Source: Zygnema cylindricum
Lineage: Eukaryota; Streptophyta; Zygnematophyceae; Zygnematales; Zygnemataceae
Direction of reading: 5' to 3'
Length of the DNA stretch: 46,266 nt
Assembly (NCBI GenBank): GCA_037447655.1
Contig: JBBHKE010000165.1
Coordinates: forward strand, 343,233-389,498
Part shown: piece after piece, positions 32,279-43,302 of the stretch
Position numbering within the stretch: position 1 is the stretch's first letter
Layout: each line of letters opens with the position of its first letter
Program-made: the position numbers and the translations under genes
The notes under the pieces: model-generated
Database searches by the model: none
Seen by the model: only the letters and a program-made list of their open reading frames with translations
Told to the model about the DNA's origin: nothing

Positions 32279-33150
32279 TGACCCACAGAATGAGCAACCT
32301 ATGTAAAGCCTCTAGGATAATATTTGCCCCTTCTACTTTCCCGCTGAATAAGCGCCACCCAGGCACACAAATATTCTGACCACTCTCACCCTTGTGAGGA
32401 CAAGACTCCCCTGAGTCAAACGCAAAAAGAATCACTGAATTTGCTCACCCGAGCAGTAAGTTATGGCTGGTCAAAGATGACCTTTATAGTTACAAGCTCT
32501 CTTAGAGAGAGAGGTACCTAAATATTACTAAGTCTCGGTCTGCCTACTCACGACTACCTACTATTAAACCCTAGTCTAATAGGAACACTATAAAGTACAA
32601 GAAGGTACAATGGGTGATGTACTTATTGTACAACTATTGTACGACAAGGTCTACAAGGTGACACCAGTCATATCGGAAGCCATGGTTCCTCCTCCCATCT
32701 TCTCCGGTATCAAATAATGTGGCGCCACGTGGCACCGCGTGACGCTATATCCGTATACCGCCGAAAAGCTCACTTCGGGTGGTGGCTATAATGCCGGCCG
32801 TCTGATCAAAACATATTTTACACGGTTCAGATTTGCGTACATGCAGAAATTGCTCATTTTGGTTAGTCTGCTGTTAATTAGCTGTTTCGTTATTGTTTAT
32901 ATATTTATAAAACCCGTCACGTGTATCGTTTCGTAACGCCTTAATGGTTAAGGCGTTAGGCTACAAAGAATCTAGAGGTCACAGGTTCAAATCTAGTACT
33001 AGGCATTATTTTAGCTAAAATACCCTTAACTGCAAAAACTGCCACTTTCTAAATATGGCGGCAGCCATGGCGCGCCTTTAATCCTCACTCTCTTTCTTTT
33101 AAAACAAAACTAAAATAGGGAAGTGAACTATTAATTACCTCTTTTCAACA
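32259..33150 (-). repeat. D 5' LTR
   Basis: 892 bases, same ends as the 3' LTR. Differences include GAGCAACC for GAGCAGCC, CACCAGTC for CACCTGTC and TTTGCGTAC for TTCGCGTAC. Holds the gag ATG (32278), a second GTAC array (32595-32642) and the tRNA-like block at 32932-33005. Confidence 0.95.
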
Positions 33151-33735
33151 TAGGATAATCAAACTTACTCAAAAAAAAGCTATCAGATATATGCTTGACA
33201 AATTTCAGATGGAAAAGGCAAACAGTTGTACCACTCCCATAGACTTGAAGAAAGTAAGTGATGGGAGTGTAGAAAGAGGAGTGATGATACTAGATGATCA
33301 GATGAGTCCAAAAGAGAGACAATTTATGAAGTCTATTCTGTACAAACACGTTGTAGGATGCTTGATTTACTTTATGAATTGTACTAGACCAGATATTGCA
33401 GCAGCAGTTGGAGTCCTTAGTAGGAGTCTTAATGATCTTAGGAAGAGAGACTGGGAGGCAGCGAAGAGAGTCATGAGATAATTGGTGGGATTCAGAGCTT
33501 TATGGTTGCACTTGGGAGGGGAGCACACTGACATCATCACTTGGAGTGATGCCAGTTATGGGGTACGCATATCAGAAGATGCACTTCTGGGTATGTGTTG
33601 TATGTGGGGGAAGGTGCTTGCTGCTGGAGTAGCAAGCAACAAGGTTGCTCAGTCTACTATGGAGGCTAAGTATATAGCCTCTTGTTTTGCTGTGAAAGAG
33701 CTAACGTGGGTCAAGTCTTTATTGCAAGAACTGGG
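33151..33735 (+). pseudogene. H RT C-terminus and RNase H, last segment
   Basis: TAGGATAATC rejoins H across D as GNRIIKLTQKKAI in register. Then the connection region ([16 protein letters not shown]), [20 protein letters not shown], and RNase H (TTWSDASYG-like, then frameshifted near 33560, with STMEAKYIA where the catalytic glutamate is lysine). It ends at about LLQELG, where F begins in the opposite orientation. Confidence 0.88.
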
Positions 33736-34984
33736 TTTGCTTCAGCCCACATTTCTCCCTACAAAATATCAATTTGGGAGAAAGAACCGGTTTAGTCATG
33801 ATATCTGCTACCATCTCTCCATCTGGTCTATATTCTAAACTAATTATTTTATACTCAACCTTTTCTCTTACAAAGCACAAACGAATATCCATATGCTTAG
33901 CTTTAAAGTGATCCTTAGGATTTGCTGCAATTGCAATCGCAGCTTGATTGTCACAAAATATCTTTTGCACTCCATTCTTCATATATCCCAATTCTTGAAG
34001 CAAAGATTTCACCCACATTAATTCTTTCACAGCCAAACAAAACGCCATATACTTAGCCTCCATGGTGGATTGAGCAATAACCTTTTGTTGCTTGCTGCTC
34101 CAACAGCAAGCTCCATTCCCAACATATAACATATACCCATAGGTTAACCCTTTTACAAGCACACTTTCATAAATGGCATCACTCCTATTAGTGATGTCAA
34201 ATCCATTACCCCCCAAATTTATCCTTAAATTAAGAGTCCCCACTAAGTTCCTTATAAAATCTACATCTTCGTACTCATATATTTGTCTATGATAATTACC
34301 CCATTTTCTAAACTCCCCTCACTCTCTCCCATGGAATTATTTCCACTATCACTATCTATTTTGATTCCCAATAAATATTTCTCCTCCCATAAACCTTTCA
34401 TTAAATATTCCTCTTCTCCCCTATCCTTTAAAACCCCCTCAAGATTTAATTCTCCCCTTTCCTCGGAATCTGTTGAAGTCTCCCTTTCCGACTAGTTTTT
34501 TGTTTCAAAAATATCTATAAAATTATCCTCATTATTTCTGTTAATTTTTTCAATTAAGGATCCTAGATCTGTCTTTCTTATTTATAAGTCATACTTTCTA
34601 CACTCCTTGACATCCACATCATGTCTAACTCTCTCAACTACCTCCCTTCCCTTTACTTCTCTTATACCTCCAAAAACACAGTGTTGCTTTCGTGGAATCT
34701 TTGTGTGCTTTTCTCTCTTCTCTATTCTACCGATGGGGAGAAGCTCCAAAATATCTTCATTCTCTTTCTCCTCTCCCCTTTCTTTCTCCTCATCCACATT
34801 CCAACTTCTAAGTTCTTCCAAAAAAGGACATTACTCCATCTAGTGTCCCGGTTCCCTACAAAAGAAGGAAACCCCTCCTTTCGAAGCTCCTCTTTCTTTT
34901 CCTATCCCTCTTTTTCCACCAAAGTTACGATACGGTTTACCTTTGTCTTTCTTCCTCTTGTCACGCTTCCGCCATTCACCTAAA
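33736..34984 (-). pseudogene. F: chimeric gag-acidic-RNase H remnant
   Basis: On the minus strand from 34984: Gag nucleocapsid (GEWRKRDKR, KPYRNFGGK, a broken zinc knuckle with FFCREPGH), the linker IPRKQHCVFGGIREVKG, then, where protease DSG should follow, an unrelated acidic frame with SEREISTDSEERGE, DRGEEEYLMKGL and EEKYLLGI (about 34600-34340). It then joins RNase H at GGNGFDITNRSDAIYE (34210), including [20 protein letters not shown] (glutamate lost) and the copia C-terminus. Protease, integrase and RT are absent. G has the same arrangement. Several stops are present. Confidence 0.75.
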
Positions 34985-36586
34985 GTAAAATGTTGTTTGA
35001 GACTTTGTTTTTAGGAAGAAGACTTTAGAGTATCTAGACTAGTCATCGGTTATTGTAAACATAAACCTCTTCCCTCCTACCGAAGGTAATTTTGCAGGTC
35101 CGCAGAGATCTTTGTGGACCAAATCTAGTACTTTCTTATGCCTATATGTGGCGGCTTTGGGAAAAGGATGTCTATGAGCCTTACCTTGAGAAGACCCACT
35201 ACAGTCATCCACCATTGCATTTTCCCCAAATTGAATGCCTTCTACTACACCAAGCTTCTTCATTTCCCTGAGCCTATCAAAATGCAAATGCCCCAACCGC
35301 TAATGCCAAATCATAAACTTTGAAACACCAACATAGTAAGATTTTTATTTTCATTACTCAAGTTAAGCCTAAACATTTCTTTCCTACCCTTATCTGCTGT
35401 GAAGTAGAATTCATCCCCACACTTAGCTGTAAAGACTCATTTTCTAGTGAAGGTATCAATTTTTTTTTTCATCTAACACACACGTAGAGACATGATTTTT
35501 ACTCAGCTGAGGAATGTAGAGTACATCTGAAAATGTGAGTATAAAAGTCTTACCCTCCACCAAGACTTTTAGGTCTACCGACCCTACTAGATCTGTAGTA
35601 ACCACTCTACCATCCCCATACTCTATCTCTACAATAAGGATCTTTCTTCGCTTAGTAAAGTGCTTATCACGACACATATGCATAGAAGCACCTGAGTCGA
35701 TGATCTATCTTTCCTGTGAAGCTTCCCGAATTTCTCCGAGAGCACACTTCTGTTTCCGAGGGATCTCCCTCTCCTCCAGACTCTCGTCAATAAAAAGCTC
35801 CCTATCCTCCTCTTCAAAGGACTTGTCTTCAATCTCTCCATTCACTTTGTAACCACAATTGCCTTTTTATTCCATGCGGAAGAACCCCCTCTATGGTTTT
35901 CTTTGAGCCTCCGCTTCAACAGCTTGACACAATCCATATGAAGTGTCCAGAAATTTTGCAAAAGTGACAAAGACCCTTTGGGGACCTCGGTCCTCAAGAC
36001 TGATTTTTCTCTTCTTTGAATGGTTTCTTCGGATCCTCCCCCCATCGATTTCCTCCTGCAGCTAGAGATTAACTGCTCTTTCCCCCCTCTCTTGATCTCA
36101 ATAGTGTTCTCCTACATAAGAATCATCTGGACCACTTTGTTCCACTACCATGAACTTTCTGTCATTTCTTCTACTCGGTACACTATGTTTTCATACTTAT
36201 CGAGTAACTTCATTATGAGAGTGTTAACTTTCATCTTCATTGTACTTTTCCACCCGACACTCTTCATCTCTAAATACAAACAAAAGAGATCATTACAATA
36301 TTCTAACATCTTTCCCTTTTTGGTAAGTGTAATTCCCTAACTTTTGTTCGACCAACTAGAGCTCCTAAATAGTACCAGCTCTATAGATTTCCACCAAATT
36401 CACCCACAACTCTTCGGCCTTGTTAATGTGACGATGGGGGGTTGCGAAAGCATGAGTGAGGTGTCTTAGAATGAAGTTTTTGGAAGCCATGTTGATGTCT
36501 TCCCACGTTTGGGAATCGTTCTCCGCGGTTCACGGCCACCGCACCCGGTGTCGTGGCAATAGGAGTGAGGGGTGTCTCCTTCTCTT
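34985..36586 (-). pseudogene. M gag, protease and integrase N-terminus
   Basis: Continues M Gag from the other side of E: ENDSQTWEDINMASKNFILR then LRHLTHAFATPH near 36500-36440, a frameshifted zinc knuckle (CHFCKISGHF, near 35965), acidic linker, protease IIDSGASMHMCRDK (near 35700-35660) with DSG kept, integrase MGHLHFDRLREMKKLG and DDCSGSSQGK, where the last zinc cysteine is replaced, and TITDD at 35040. It stops around 34985 inside the IN core (KTKSQT) and abuts F. Confidence 0.85.
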
Positions 36587-37640
36587 TGTAGAAATTAATG
36601 GTCTTTTAAAGTATTTTCTAGGTCTGAATAGAAATAAGAAAGAAGCCGAGGCAGTCTACCTCTAACTTCTCTCTCCTACTCTCAAACTTGTCGCAGTCAT
36701 TAAGATATTCGAGAGGGAGCTAGAGCCATGGCTACCTAGGCTATCCAGAGGTTTACGGGAAATATATATTAGTTAGGGGTTTATTTACTAAAAGGAATGT
36801 GCCGGCCACAGGATTTAATCATGGTACCTACCGGCCGGCAGATTGCCGGTAGCCGGTAGCCTTAGCCGTTAAGTCTAGCATCAGTGTTAAGTATTATATG
36901 GTTTGATAATTAATTAAACAATTATACGTAGGATAGTTCATTTAACTGAAATAGTTTTACGGGATATATAGATCCAGTAATGTAAAAGTACGGATTACGG
37001 TATAGATAAGAAACCAATACCGCGCATTTATTTCTTTAATGAAACGAATATTGCGCATGTATTTATTACGGCTACGATTAAATGTGAACTTAATCGGACC
37101 GCCGGAATTAACGCCGAGATCGCGGAAGAGGATTTCGGCGGTTTGTGGTCATCGCCACATCGGATGACACGTGGCGGAATGAAATTGGATCGCGGCATCT
37201 CCGAGGATTAAGCGAGCGAATTCGGACATACCACGTGTCGACATTTAGGCCATGTCGTACAATGTCCGTACAGAAAGTACACTGGCAGCTTTACTTTTGT
37301 GTACGCAACTGTAATCTGATTGGCTTTGTACATCAATAGATAGAGTCTGTGAGAGAGATAGGACTTAGAAAAATTAGGAGATAGGACCCTCTCTCCCAGA
37401 GAGCTTCTGTACAAAAGATCAACTTTGACCCTCTATAACTAACTGCTTAGGGGAGCAAATTCAAAGATTCTTTTTGCTATCGACTCAGGGGATTTTTGCC
37501 TTCATAAGGGTGGAATTGGTTAGAGTTATTGTCCGCCAAGGTGGCAGTTGGTTTTGCTGAAACACAAAGGGGTCAGGGTTATATTAGAGGCTTTTTGGAA
37601 GCTGTCCACTCTGAGGACTTATGGAGGTCTCAAAGTTTCA
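36587..37640 (+). repeat. E 5' LTR (mosaic)
   Basis: TGTAGAAATTAATGGTC to GTTTCA. Up to about 36962 it shares variants with E's 3' LTR (AGCATCAGTG, AATTATACGTAGG). Beyond GTTTTACGGG it follows A (for example ATATATAGATCC, GGATCGCGGCATC). GTAC array at 37257-37331. Gag ATG at 37621. Confidence 0.92.
37257..37331 (+). promoter_or_regulatory. GTAC array of E 5' LTR
   Basis: GTAC at 37257, 37268, 37277, 37301 and 37328, identical in spacing to A. The 3' LTR has the extra unit: 42658, 42669, 42678, 42692, 42702, 42729 (spacings 11, 9, 14, 10, 27). Confidence 0.62.
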
Positions 37641-38635
37641 AGTTATGGGCCCACCCTCTAGGGTACCAATCTTTAATGTAACTGGCTTCATATACTGGGA
37701 AAGTATGATGATAGGAGCTTTATGCAAAAAAAAAGGTTTTGGGGGATAGTGAGTGGACGGTTGGGGCGTCCATCAAGTCTTGGAAATCCTCAAGGGTTTG
37801 GAGGAAGCAGATTCACCAAGAAAGAGGATCCACCTTCAACGGAGGAAACAAAAGAACGAGAGGTGGTGGACAAAGGAAAGGAGAAGGAGGCGACCTCACC
37901 AATAACAACTGGTTCGGCATTCATGTCACCTATTCCGAGGAACGAGGAGAATGATACTGAAACCTGGGACTTCAACAATATGGCGACAAAGCAATTCATC
38001 CTACGCCATCTCACTCAAAGACTTGCAAGTCCTCATTTGCAGGTAGAAAGGGCATCCGATCTTTGGATGGCTCTCATAGAGATGTACCGAAGTGGTATGA
38101 TTCAGCAACAACAGTTAGCGTATCACAAAGTTAAGGAGTATGTATACAAAAGGGGGGAAGATGTTGGATTTCTGCAATGAGCTAGCTACACTTTTTATGG
38201 AGCTAGAGAGTGTTGGAAAAGATTTTAGTGAAAAAGAAAAAGTTAACTGTTTACTGATGAAGTTACCCGATGAGTTCGAGAACATAGTCAACCGTGTGCA
38301 GGACTTGCCGGACTCAAGGTGGATATGGAACTCAGTGGTAGGGATGATTCTCGTTCGGGAGAATACGATTGAGATCCGAAGGGGAGGAAATCCTTGGCAA
38401 CTGCGACCAATTGGAGGAAAAAGGATTCCCGGAAACCAATCGGAAACTATGGGGGGAGGGAGCAGAAAAAAATCAGACCGACGAGTTCAGACCCAGGGCT
38501 CCCAAAGGTTTATGTCATTTTTGTAAGAAACCTGGGCACTATATGGCAGAGTGCACTAAGCTAACCGAGCTTCGGTTAAAGGAGGGGCAGACCGGTGGTA
38601 CTCCGAGTGGAAAGAAAAAGGCCCTTGTGACATAG
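37621..38635 (+). pseudogene. E gag remnant
   Basis: Same structure and same breaks as A: LTR-borne ATG with MEVSKFQVMGPP, A-run frameshift at 37724-37732, second shift near 38150, zinc knuckle CHFCKKPGHYMAEC near 38513-38554, TAG at 38633 and TAA at 38678. Differences from A are few single bases. Confidence 0.9.
37641..37655 (+). other. E primer-binding site
   Basis: AGTTATGGGCCCACC, same as A: anticodon-arm complement of initiator tRNA-Met with the first base changed. Confidence 0.82.
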
Positions 38636-41600
38636 GTACACGATGCAGAATCCGAGAACGAGGACGATGAGCTCCTTTAAGATGAGGAGTTGGAGGTGAA
38701 AAACGAGGTCGAAATTCCACGAAGGCAGAAATGTGCTTACGCTGGATTGAAAGGTGAAGCAGACTGGATTGTAGATTCAGGTGCCTTTATGCACATGTGT
38801 AAGGATAAGAACTTGTTCACTAAGATAAGAAATATTCCCACCGTAGAGATAGAGTACGGGGATGGAAGGATAATCACCACTACTCTTGTAAGATCGGTAG
38901 ATTTGAAAGTGTTAGTAGAAGGAACGACATCCATAGTAACATTCTCCGATGTATTGTTTATTTCGGAGCTGAACAAAAACCTCATCTCTACATCTGTATT
39001 AGATGATAAGGGTTTTTTTACTAGCACTAGGGAAGGAGTCTTTACTGCTAGTTTTGAGGTAGATGTCTATTTTATTCCTGAGAAAGGTAGCCATGCGATG
39101 TTTAGGCTGGTTTTATGTAATGAAAAGAAGAAACTTTATTATGCTGGTGTTCATGACATTATGATGTGGCATAAGAGGCTTGGGCATGTGAATCTTGACA
39201 AGTTAAGATAGATTAAAAAGATGGGAGTGGTGGAAGGGATTAAGTTTTGTGAGAATGATAATATAATTGATTCTAGTGGATGTGCTCAAGGTAAAACACA
39301 CATATTACCCTTTCCTAAAACAACCACCTATAAGGGAGAAAAAATTCTAGGTGTAGTACACACAAATATTTGGGGACCGGCTAGAGTGCCCTCACCGGGG
39401 GGGAAGAGATTTATGATGACTATAACTAATGATTGGTCTCAGTATTCCCGAGTGTATTTTTTGAAAAACAAGTCCGAAGCTCAGGATTGTTTTAGACAAT
39501 ATAATGCATGGAGCGAAAAACTTCATGAAACTCCAATTAAGAGAATAAGGAGTGACAATGGTGGAGAGTATACTTCGAGCCAGTTTGATGATTTTCTGAG
39601 GGAAGATGGGGTCCAACACCAAAAGACAGTTCTAGAAAACCCGGAACAGAATGGGGTAGCTAAAAGGTTAAATAAAACACTAAGTGATAGTGCTAGAAGT
39701 ATGTTGTCAGATAAGAAGATAGGAAAAAGGTTTTGGGCAAAAATAATGAATTGTGCTAATTACCTCAAAATTAGAGTTCTTACTTCAGCTATAAAAGATC
39801 AAACACCTTATGAGAGATGGACAGGCCGGAAACCAAACATATCTCACTTAAAGGTTTTTGGCAGTCAAGTATTCAGTCTAGATACAGATCGGTCTAATTC
39901 GAAGCTAGATCCTAAAGGAAAACCGGGATACTTATTAGGATATGATGAGGATGTTAAAGGATATAGAGTTTATGATCTAAAAAGAAGAAGATATAATCTT
40001 AGTAAAGCATCTAGTAGTTATGGATGAAGGAAAGTCTGTGGATCCCTTCAAATATACAAAGTCAGTAAAAATCAGATTTGAGTCAGAAAATTCCGATGAC
40101 TTTGAGCTTCCTAACTACCCAGGTTTTAGAGAAGATGACATTCTTGCAGGTACAAATCAGACCGAAAAGGACTCGACTGTGGAAACTCCAGTGACAACTC
40201 TACCCGAAGCGGAAGACGTGGTGGAAATTGATTTGGAATCAAAGGATAGAGGAGAAGCCGAGTTTGTTCGAAAGAATCCACGAGAACCATCTATTCCGGC
40301 CTCATATTTTCAGGGGGGAAGGAGAAGTAGCAAAATACTGCAAGAAAAACAGGTAAATAACAAGGTAACTAAACTATCTCATCAAGATGAACCTCAAACT
40401 TATGGAGAGGCGATGAGTTGTCCAGAAAGAAATCGGTGGAAGACAGCCATCAATGAGGAGATAGCCTCAACTATGGCAGCCGATACTTGGGAGCTGGTGG
40501 ATTGTCCACCTAACCGAAAACCAATCGGTTGTAAGTGGGTTTTCAAATTAAAATTGAACCCAGATAACACAATCGAGCGCTACAAGGCCCGACTAGTGGC
40601 AAAGGGATTGACACAAAAGGAGGGAATTGACTACGAGGAAACCTTTGCCCCGGTGGTCAGATTTCCCTCCGTCCGCATACTTCTCAGCCTGGCAGTAGTG
40701 GAAGACATGGAAGTGCACCAGATGGACATCAAGACAACCTTTTTGCATGGAGAATTGGAAGAGGAGATCTTCATGCAACAACCCAAAGGGTTTGTGGAGG
40801 AAGGAGAGGAGAGTAAGGTATGCCGGCTGATTAAATCTCTTTATGGTTTGAAACAGGTGCCTCGATAGTGGAATAAGAAGCTTGATGAGTTTCTTACCGG
40901 TCTGGGATATTTCCGGATCAGCTCAGATCACTCAATCTATGTTTTCGAAGATGAGGAAAGTTTTATATTTATTGCAATTTATGTTGATGATTTGCTTGTT
41001 TTAAGTAAATCAATGGAAAAAATTATTAAACTGAAAACCGATCTTAAGGGGAGATTTGAAATAAAGGATATGGGGGAAGCAAAATAAATTTTGGGAATTC
41101 AAGTAGAGAGAGACCAAAAAAGAAAAATTATAAGATTGACTTAAAAGAAAGCAATAGGGAACATGCTTGAAAAATTTCAAATGGATAAAGCTAATAGTTG
41201 TACAACTCCAATGGAGTTGAAGAAGGGAAGTGAGGGGAGTGAGGAAGAAGGAGTCATAGTCTTAGACGAGGAATTATCTCCTGAGGAACAGAAGTTCATG
41301 CAGACTATTCCTTACAGGCAAGTAGTGGGAAGTCTAATCTATTTTATGAATTGTACCTGGCCGGATTTAGCTGCAGCTGTAGGAGTGCTGAGTAGAAGTC
41401 TAAATGCTCCCACTAAAAAGAATTGGGAGGCAGCTAAGAGAGTCCTTAGATATTTGATAGGAACTAGGGATCTATGGTTGCATTTGGGTGGGGAGAATAC
41501 TGGCATCACTACTTGGAGTGATGCCAGTTATGGTGAGGCTCCGATAAGGAGATGCACTTCTAGATATTTATTATATGTGGGTGATGGGGCTTGTTGTTGG

Positions 41601-41975
41601 AGTACCAAACAGCAAAAAGTTATTGCTCAGTCCACCATGGAGGCTGAGTATATGGCATCTTGCTCTGCTGTAAAAGAATTAATGTGGGTCAAGTCTTTGC
41701 TTGGTGAGCTTGGTCACCTTAAAAGTGGTGTGCATAATTTTTTTTGTGATAATCAGGCAGCAACCGCTATTTCTGCCAATCCTAAACATCATTTTAAAGC
41801 CAAACACATAGACATTAGACTCAGCTTTGTTAGAGAGAAAGTAGAAAACAAAATAATCAGTTTAGAGTACCGACCAGATAGCGAGATGGTAACAGATATG
41901 ATGACCAAACCTGTGCCTTCCCCTAAGCTAATTTTCTGCAGGGAGAAGTGTGGTCTAAAATTAAAGATTGACTAG
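38636..41975 (+). pseudogene. E pol remnant
   Basis: Protease WIVDSGAFMHMC; integrase WHKRLGHVNLDKL then TAG at 39209 as in A, and SSGC with the same lost cysteine; IN core IRSDNGGEYTS. The extra base near 39985 is also shared. Unlike A there is no stop after TDRSNS, and RT is open from 40020 to TAG at 40866, beyond [28 protein letters not shown] is near 40983; a TAA near 41086 follows. From 41163 an open frame of 270 codons holds the connection region and RNase H ([27 protein letters not shown]) to the final stop. Confidence 0.9.
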
Positions 41976-41988
41976 AAAATACGGGGAG
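41976..41988 (+). other. E polypurine tract
   Basis: AAAATACGGGGAG before the TG of the 3' LTR; one C interrupts the purine run compared with A. Confidence 0.82.
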
Positions 41989-43041
41989 TGTAGAAATTAA
42001 TGGTCTTTTGAAGTATTTTCTAGGTCTGAATAAACATAAGAAAGAAGCCGAGGCAGTTTACCTCTAACTTCTCTCTCCAACTCTCAAACTTGTTGCAGTC
42101 ACTGAGAAATCGGAGAGGGAGCTAGAGCCATGGCTACCTAGGCTATCCAAATGTTTACGTGAAATATATATTTGTTAGGGGTTTATTTACTAAAAGGTAT
42201 GTGCGGGCCACAAGATTTAATCATGGTACCTCCGGCCGGTTGACTGCCGGTAGCTCGTAGCCTTAGCTGTTAAGTCTAACATCAGTGTTAAGTATTATAT
42301 GGTTTGATAATTAATTAAACAATTATACGTAGGATAGTTTATTTAACTGAAATAGTTTTACGGAAGCCATAGATCTAGTAATATAAAAAACCGGATTACG
42401 ATACGGATAAGAAACAAATACCGCGCATTTATTTCTTACCGAAACGAATACTGCCCATGTATTTATTACGGCTACGATTAAATGTGAATTTAATCAAACA
42501 GCCGAAATTAAACGCCGAGATCGCAGAAGAGAATTTCGGCGGTTTTTAATCATAGCCACATTGGATGACAGGTGGCGAAATGACATTGGATCGCGACATC
42601 TCTGAGGATTAAAGGAGCGAATCCGGATATACCATGTGTCGACATTGAGGCCATGTCGTACAATGTTTGTACAGAAAGTACACCGACAGCTGTACTTTTG
42701 TGTACGGAACTGCAATCTGATTCGCTCCGTACATCAGTAGATAGAGTTTGTGAGAGAGATAGGACTTAGAAAAATTAGAAGATAGGACCCTCTCTCCTAA
42801 AGAGCTTCTGTACTAAAAGGTCAACTTTGACCCTCCATAACTTACTGCTCAAGGAGCAAATTTAGAGATTCTTTTTGCTATTGACTCACGGGAGTCCTGC
42901 CTTCACAGGGGTGAAGTTGGTGAGAGTTATTGTCTGCCAGGGTGGCTGTTATTTTTGCTGAAACACAAAGGGGTCAGGGTTATTGAAGAGACTTCTTGGA
43001 AGCTGTCCACTCCGAGGACTTATGGAGGTCTCAAAGTTTCA
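41989..43041 (+). repeat. E 3' LTR
   Basis: TGTAGAAATTAATGG to AAAGTTTCA. Retains the six-unit GTAC array and both hairpins intact: GACTC-ACGG-GAGTC (42883-42896) and CTTCAC-AGGG-GTGAAG (42901-42916). It differs from the right half of E's own 5' LTR at many sites (for example GGTTTTTAATCATAGCC). Confidence 0.93.
42883..42916 (+). other. Tandem tetraloop hairpins in E 3' LTR
   Basis: Both stems are perfectly paired. The 5' LTR copies of A and E have decayed versions (GATTT, GTGGAA), so the intact form survives only in this copy of the A/E family. Confidence 0.7.
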
Positions 43042-43302
43042 CCCTTTCCTATTTTCGTACACACTGTTGTCCCCATCATTTGCGTCCTCTGTCACAACAG
43101 ATGTTGTTGTAAAAAATCTTATTCCACCAAACACGAGTGGAGTTGCCGGAGGTGGACAATTCACTTGTCCATTGACAATACCCCATTATTGTTTTTCGCA
43201 CAAAGCCCGTGTAATCATGGCTTCCTAATAGATGAACCCCGATCCATTGAAGGTGGGCACCTTAGAGGGTGGGCCCATATCTTGCAATTCTGTGTCCTCC
43301 AT
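43042..43302 (-). pseudogene. M gag N-terminus and primer site
   Basis: On the minus strand ATG at 43302, inside the LTR, gives MEDTELQDMGPPSKVP, homologous to D and A Gag starts. The primer site is plus-strand 43268-43282 (GGTGGGCCCATATCT, mutated from CATAACC). Stops follow at GFIY* and after CEKQ. The frame is cut by E at 43042 and continues at 36586. Confidence 0.85.

Larger units (their letters stand above)
26941..33150 (-). mobile_element. D: full-length Ty1/copia element, minus strand
   Basis: 6210 bases with equal 892-base LTRs and an exact TAGGA target duplication (26936-26940, 33151-33155). On the minus strand: 5' LTR 33150-32259, primer site, gag from 32278, protease, integrase, RT-RNase H to 27846, polypurine tract, 3' LTR 27832-26941. 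I noted about eleven LTR differences by eye. Gag is open except one TGA, integrase has several lesions, and RT-RNase H is open. Confidence 0.95.
19605..33735 (+). mobile_element. H: decayed Ty1/copia element split by N and D
   Basis: H reads 19605-21775, 25335-26940 and 33156-33735 when N, D and their duplicated targets are removed. It has a 5' LTR that loses its last tens of bases, no primer site, no N-terminal gag, then late gag, protease, integrase, RT and RNase H. It has no 3' LTR: at about 33735 it meets F tail to tail. The two insertions rejoin perfectly in frame, which proves the order of events. Confidence 0.92.
36587..43041 (+). mobile_element. E: Ty1/copia element, sister of A, inserted in M gag
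   Basis: Complete but defective, 6455 bases. 5' LTR 36587-37640, primer site, gag, pol, polypurine tract, 3' LTR 41989-43041. Flanks are CTCTT (36582-36586) and CCCTT (43042-43046), one C/T difference. The left half of its 5' LTR matches its own 3' LTR, but from about 36963 through early pol it is nearly identical to A, so it is mosaic. Confidence 0.94.

Noticed and set aside
34607-34983. Plus-strand serine/leucine-rich frames
   Set aside because: Antisense shadows of F's acidic purine-rich coding strand.
3671-43041. A and E as a segmental duplication
   Set aside because: Their outer flanks differ (R1 LTR versus M gag), each has its own target duplication, and LTR variants pair within each element in U3. 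Separate insertions with later exchange fit better.
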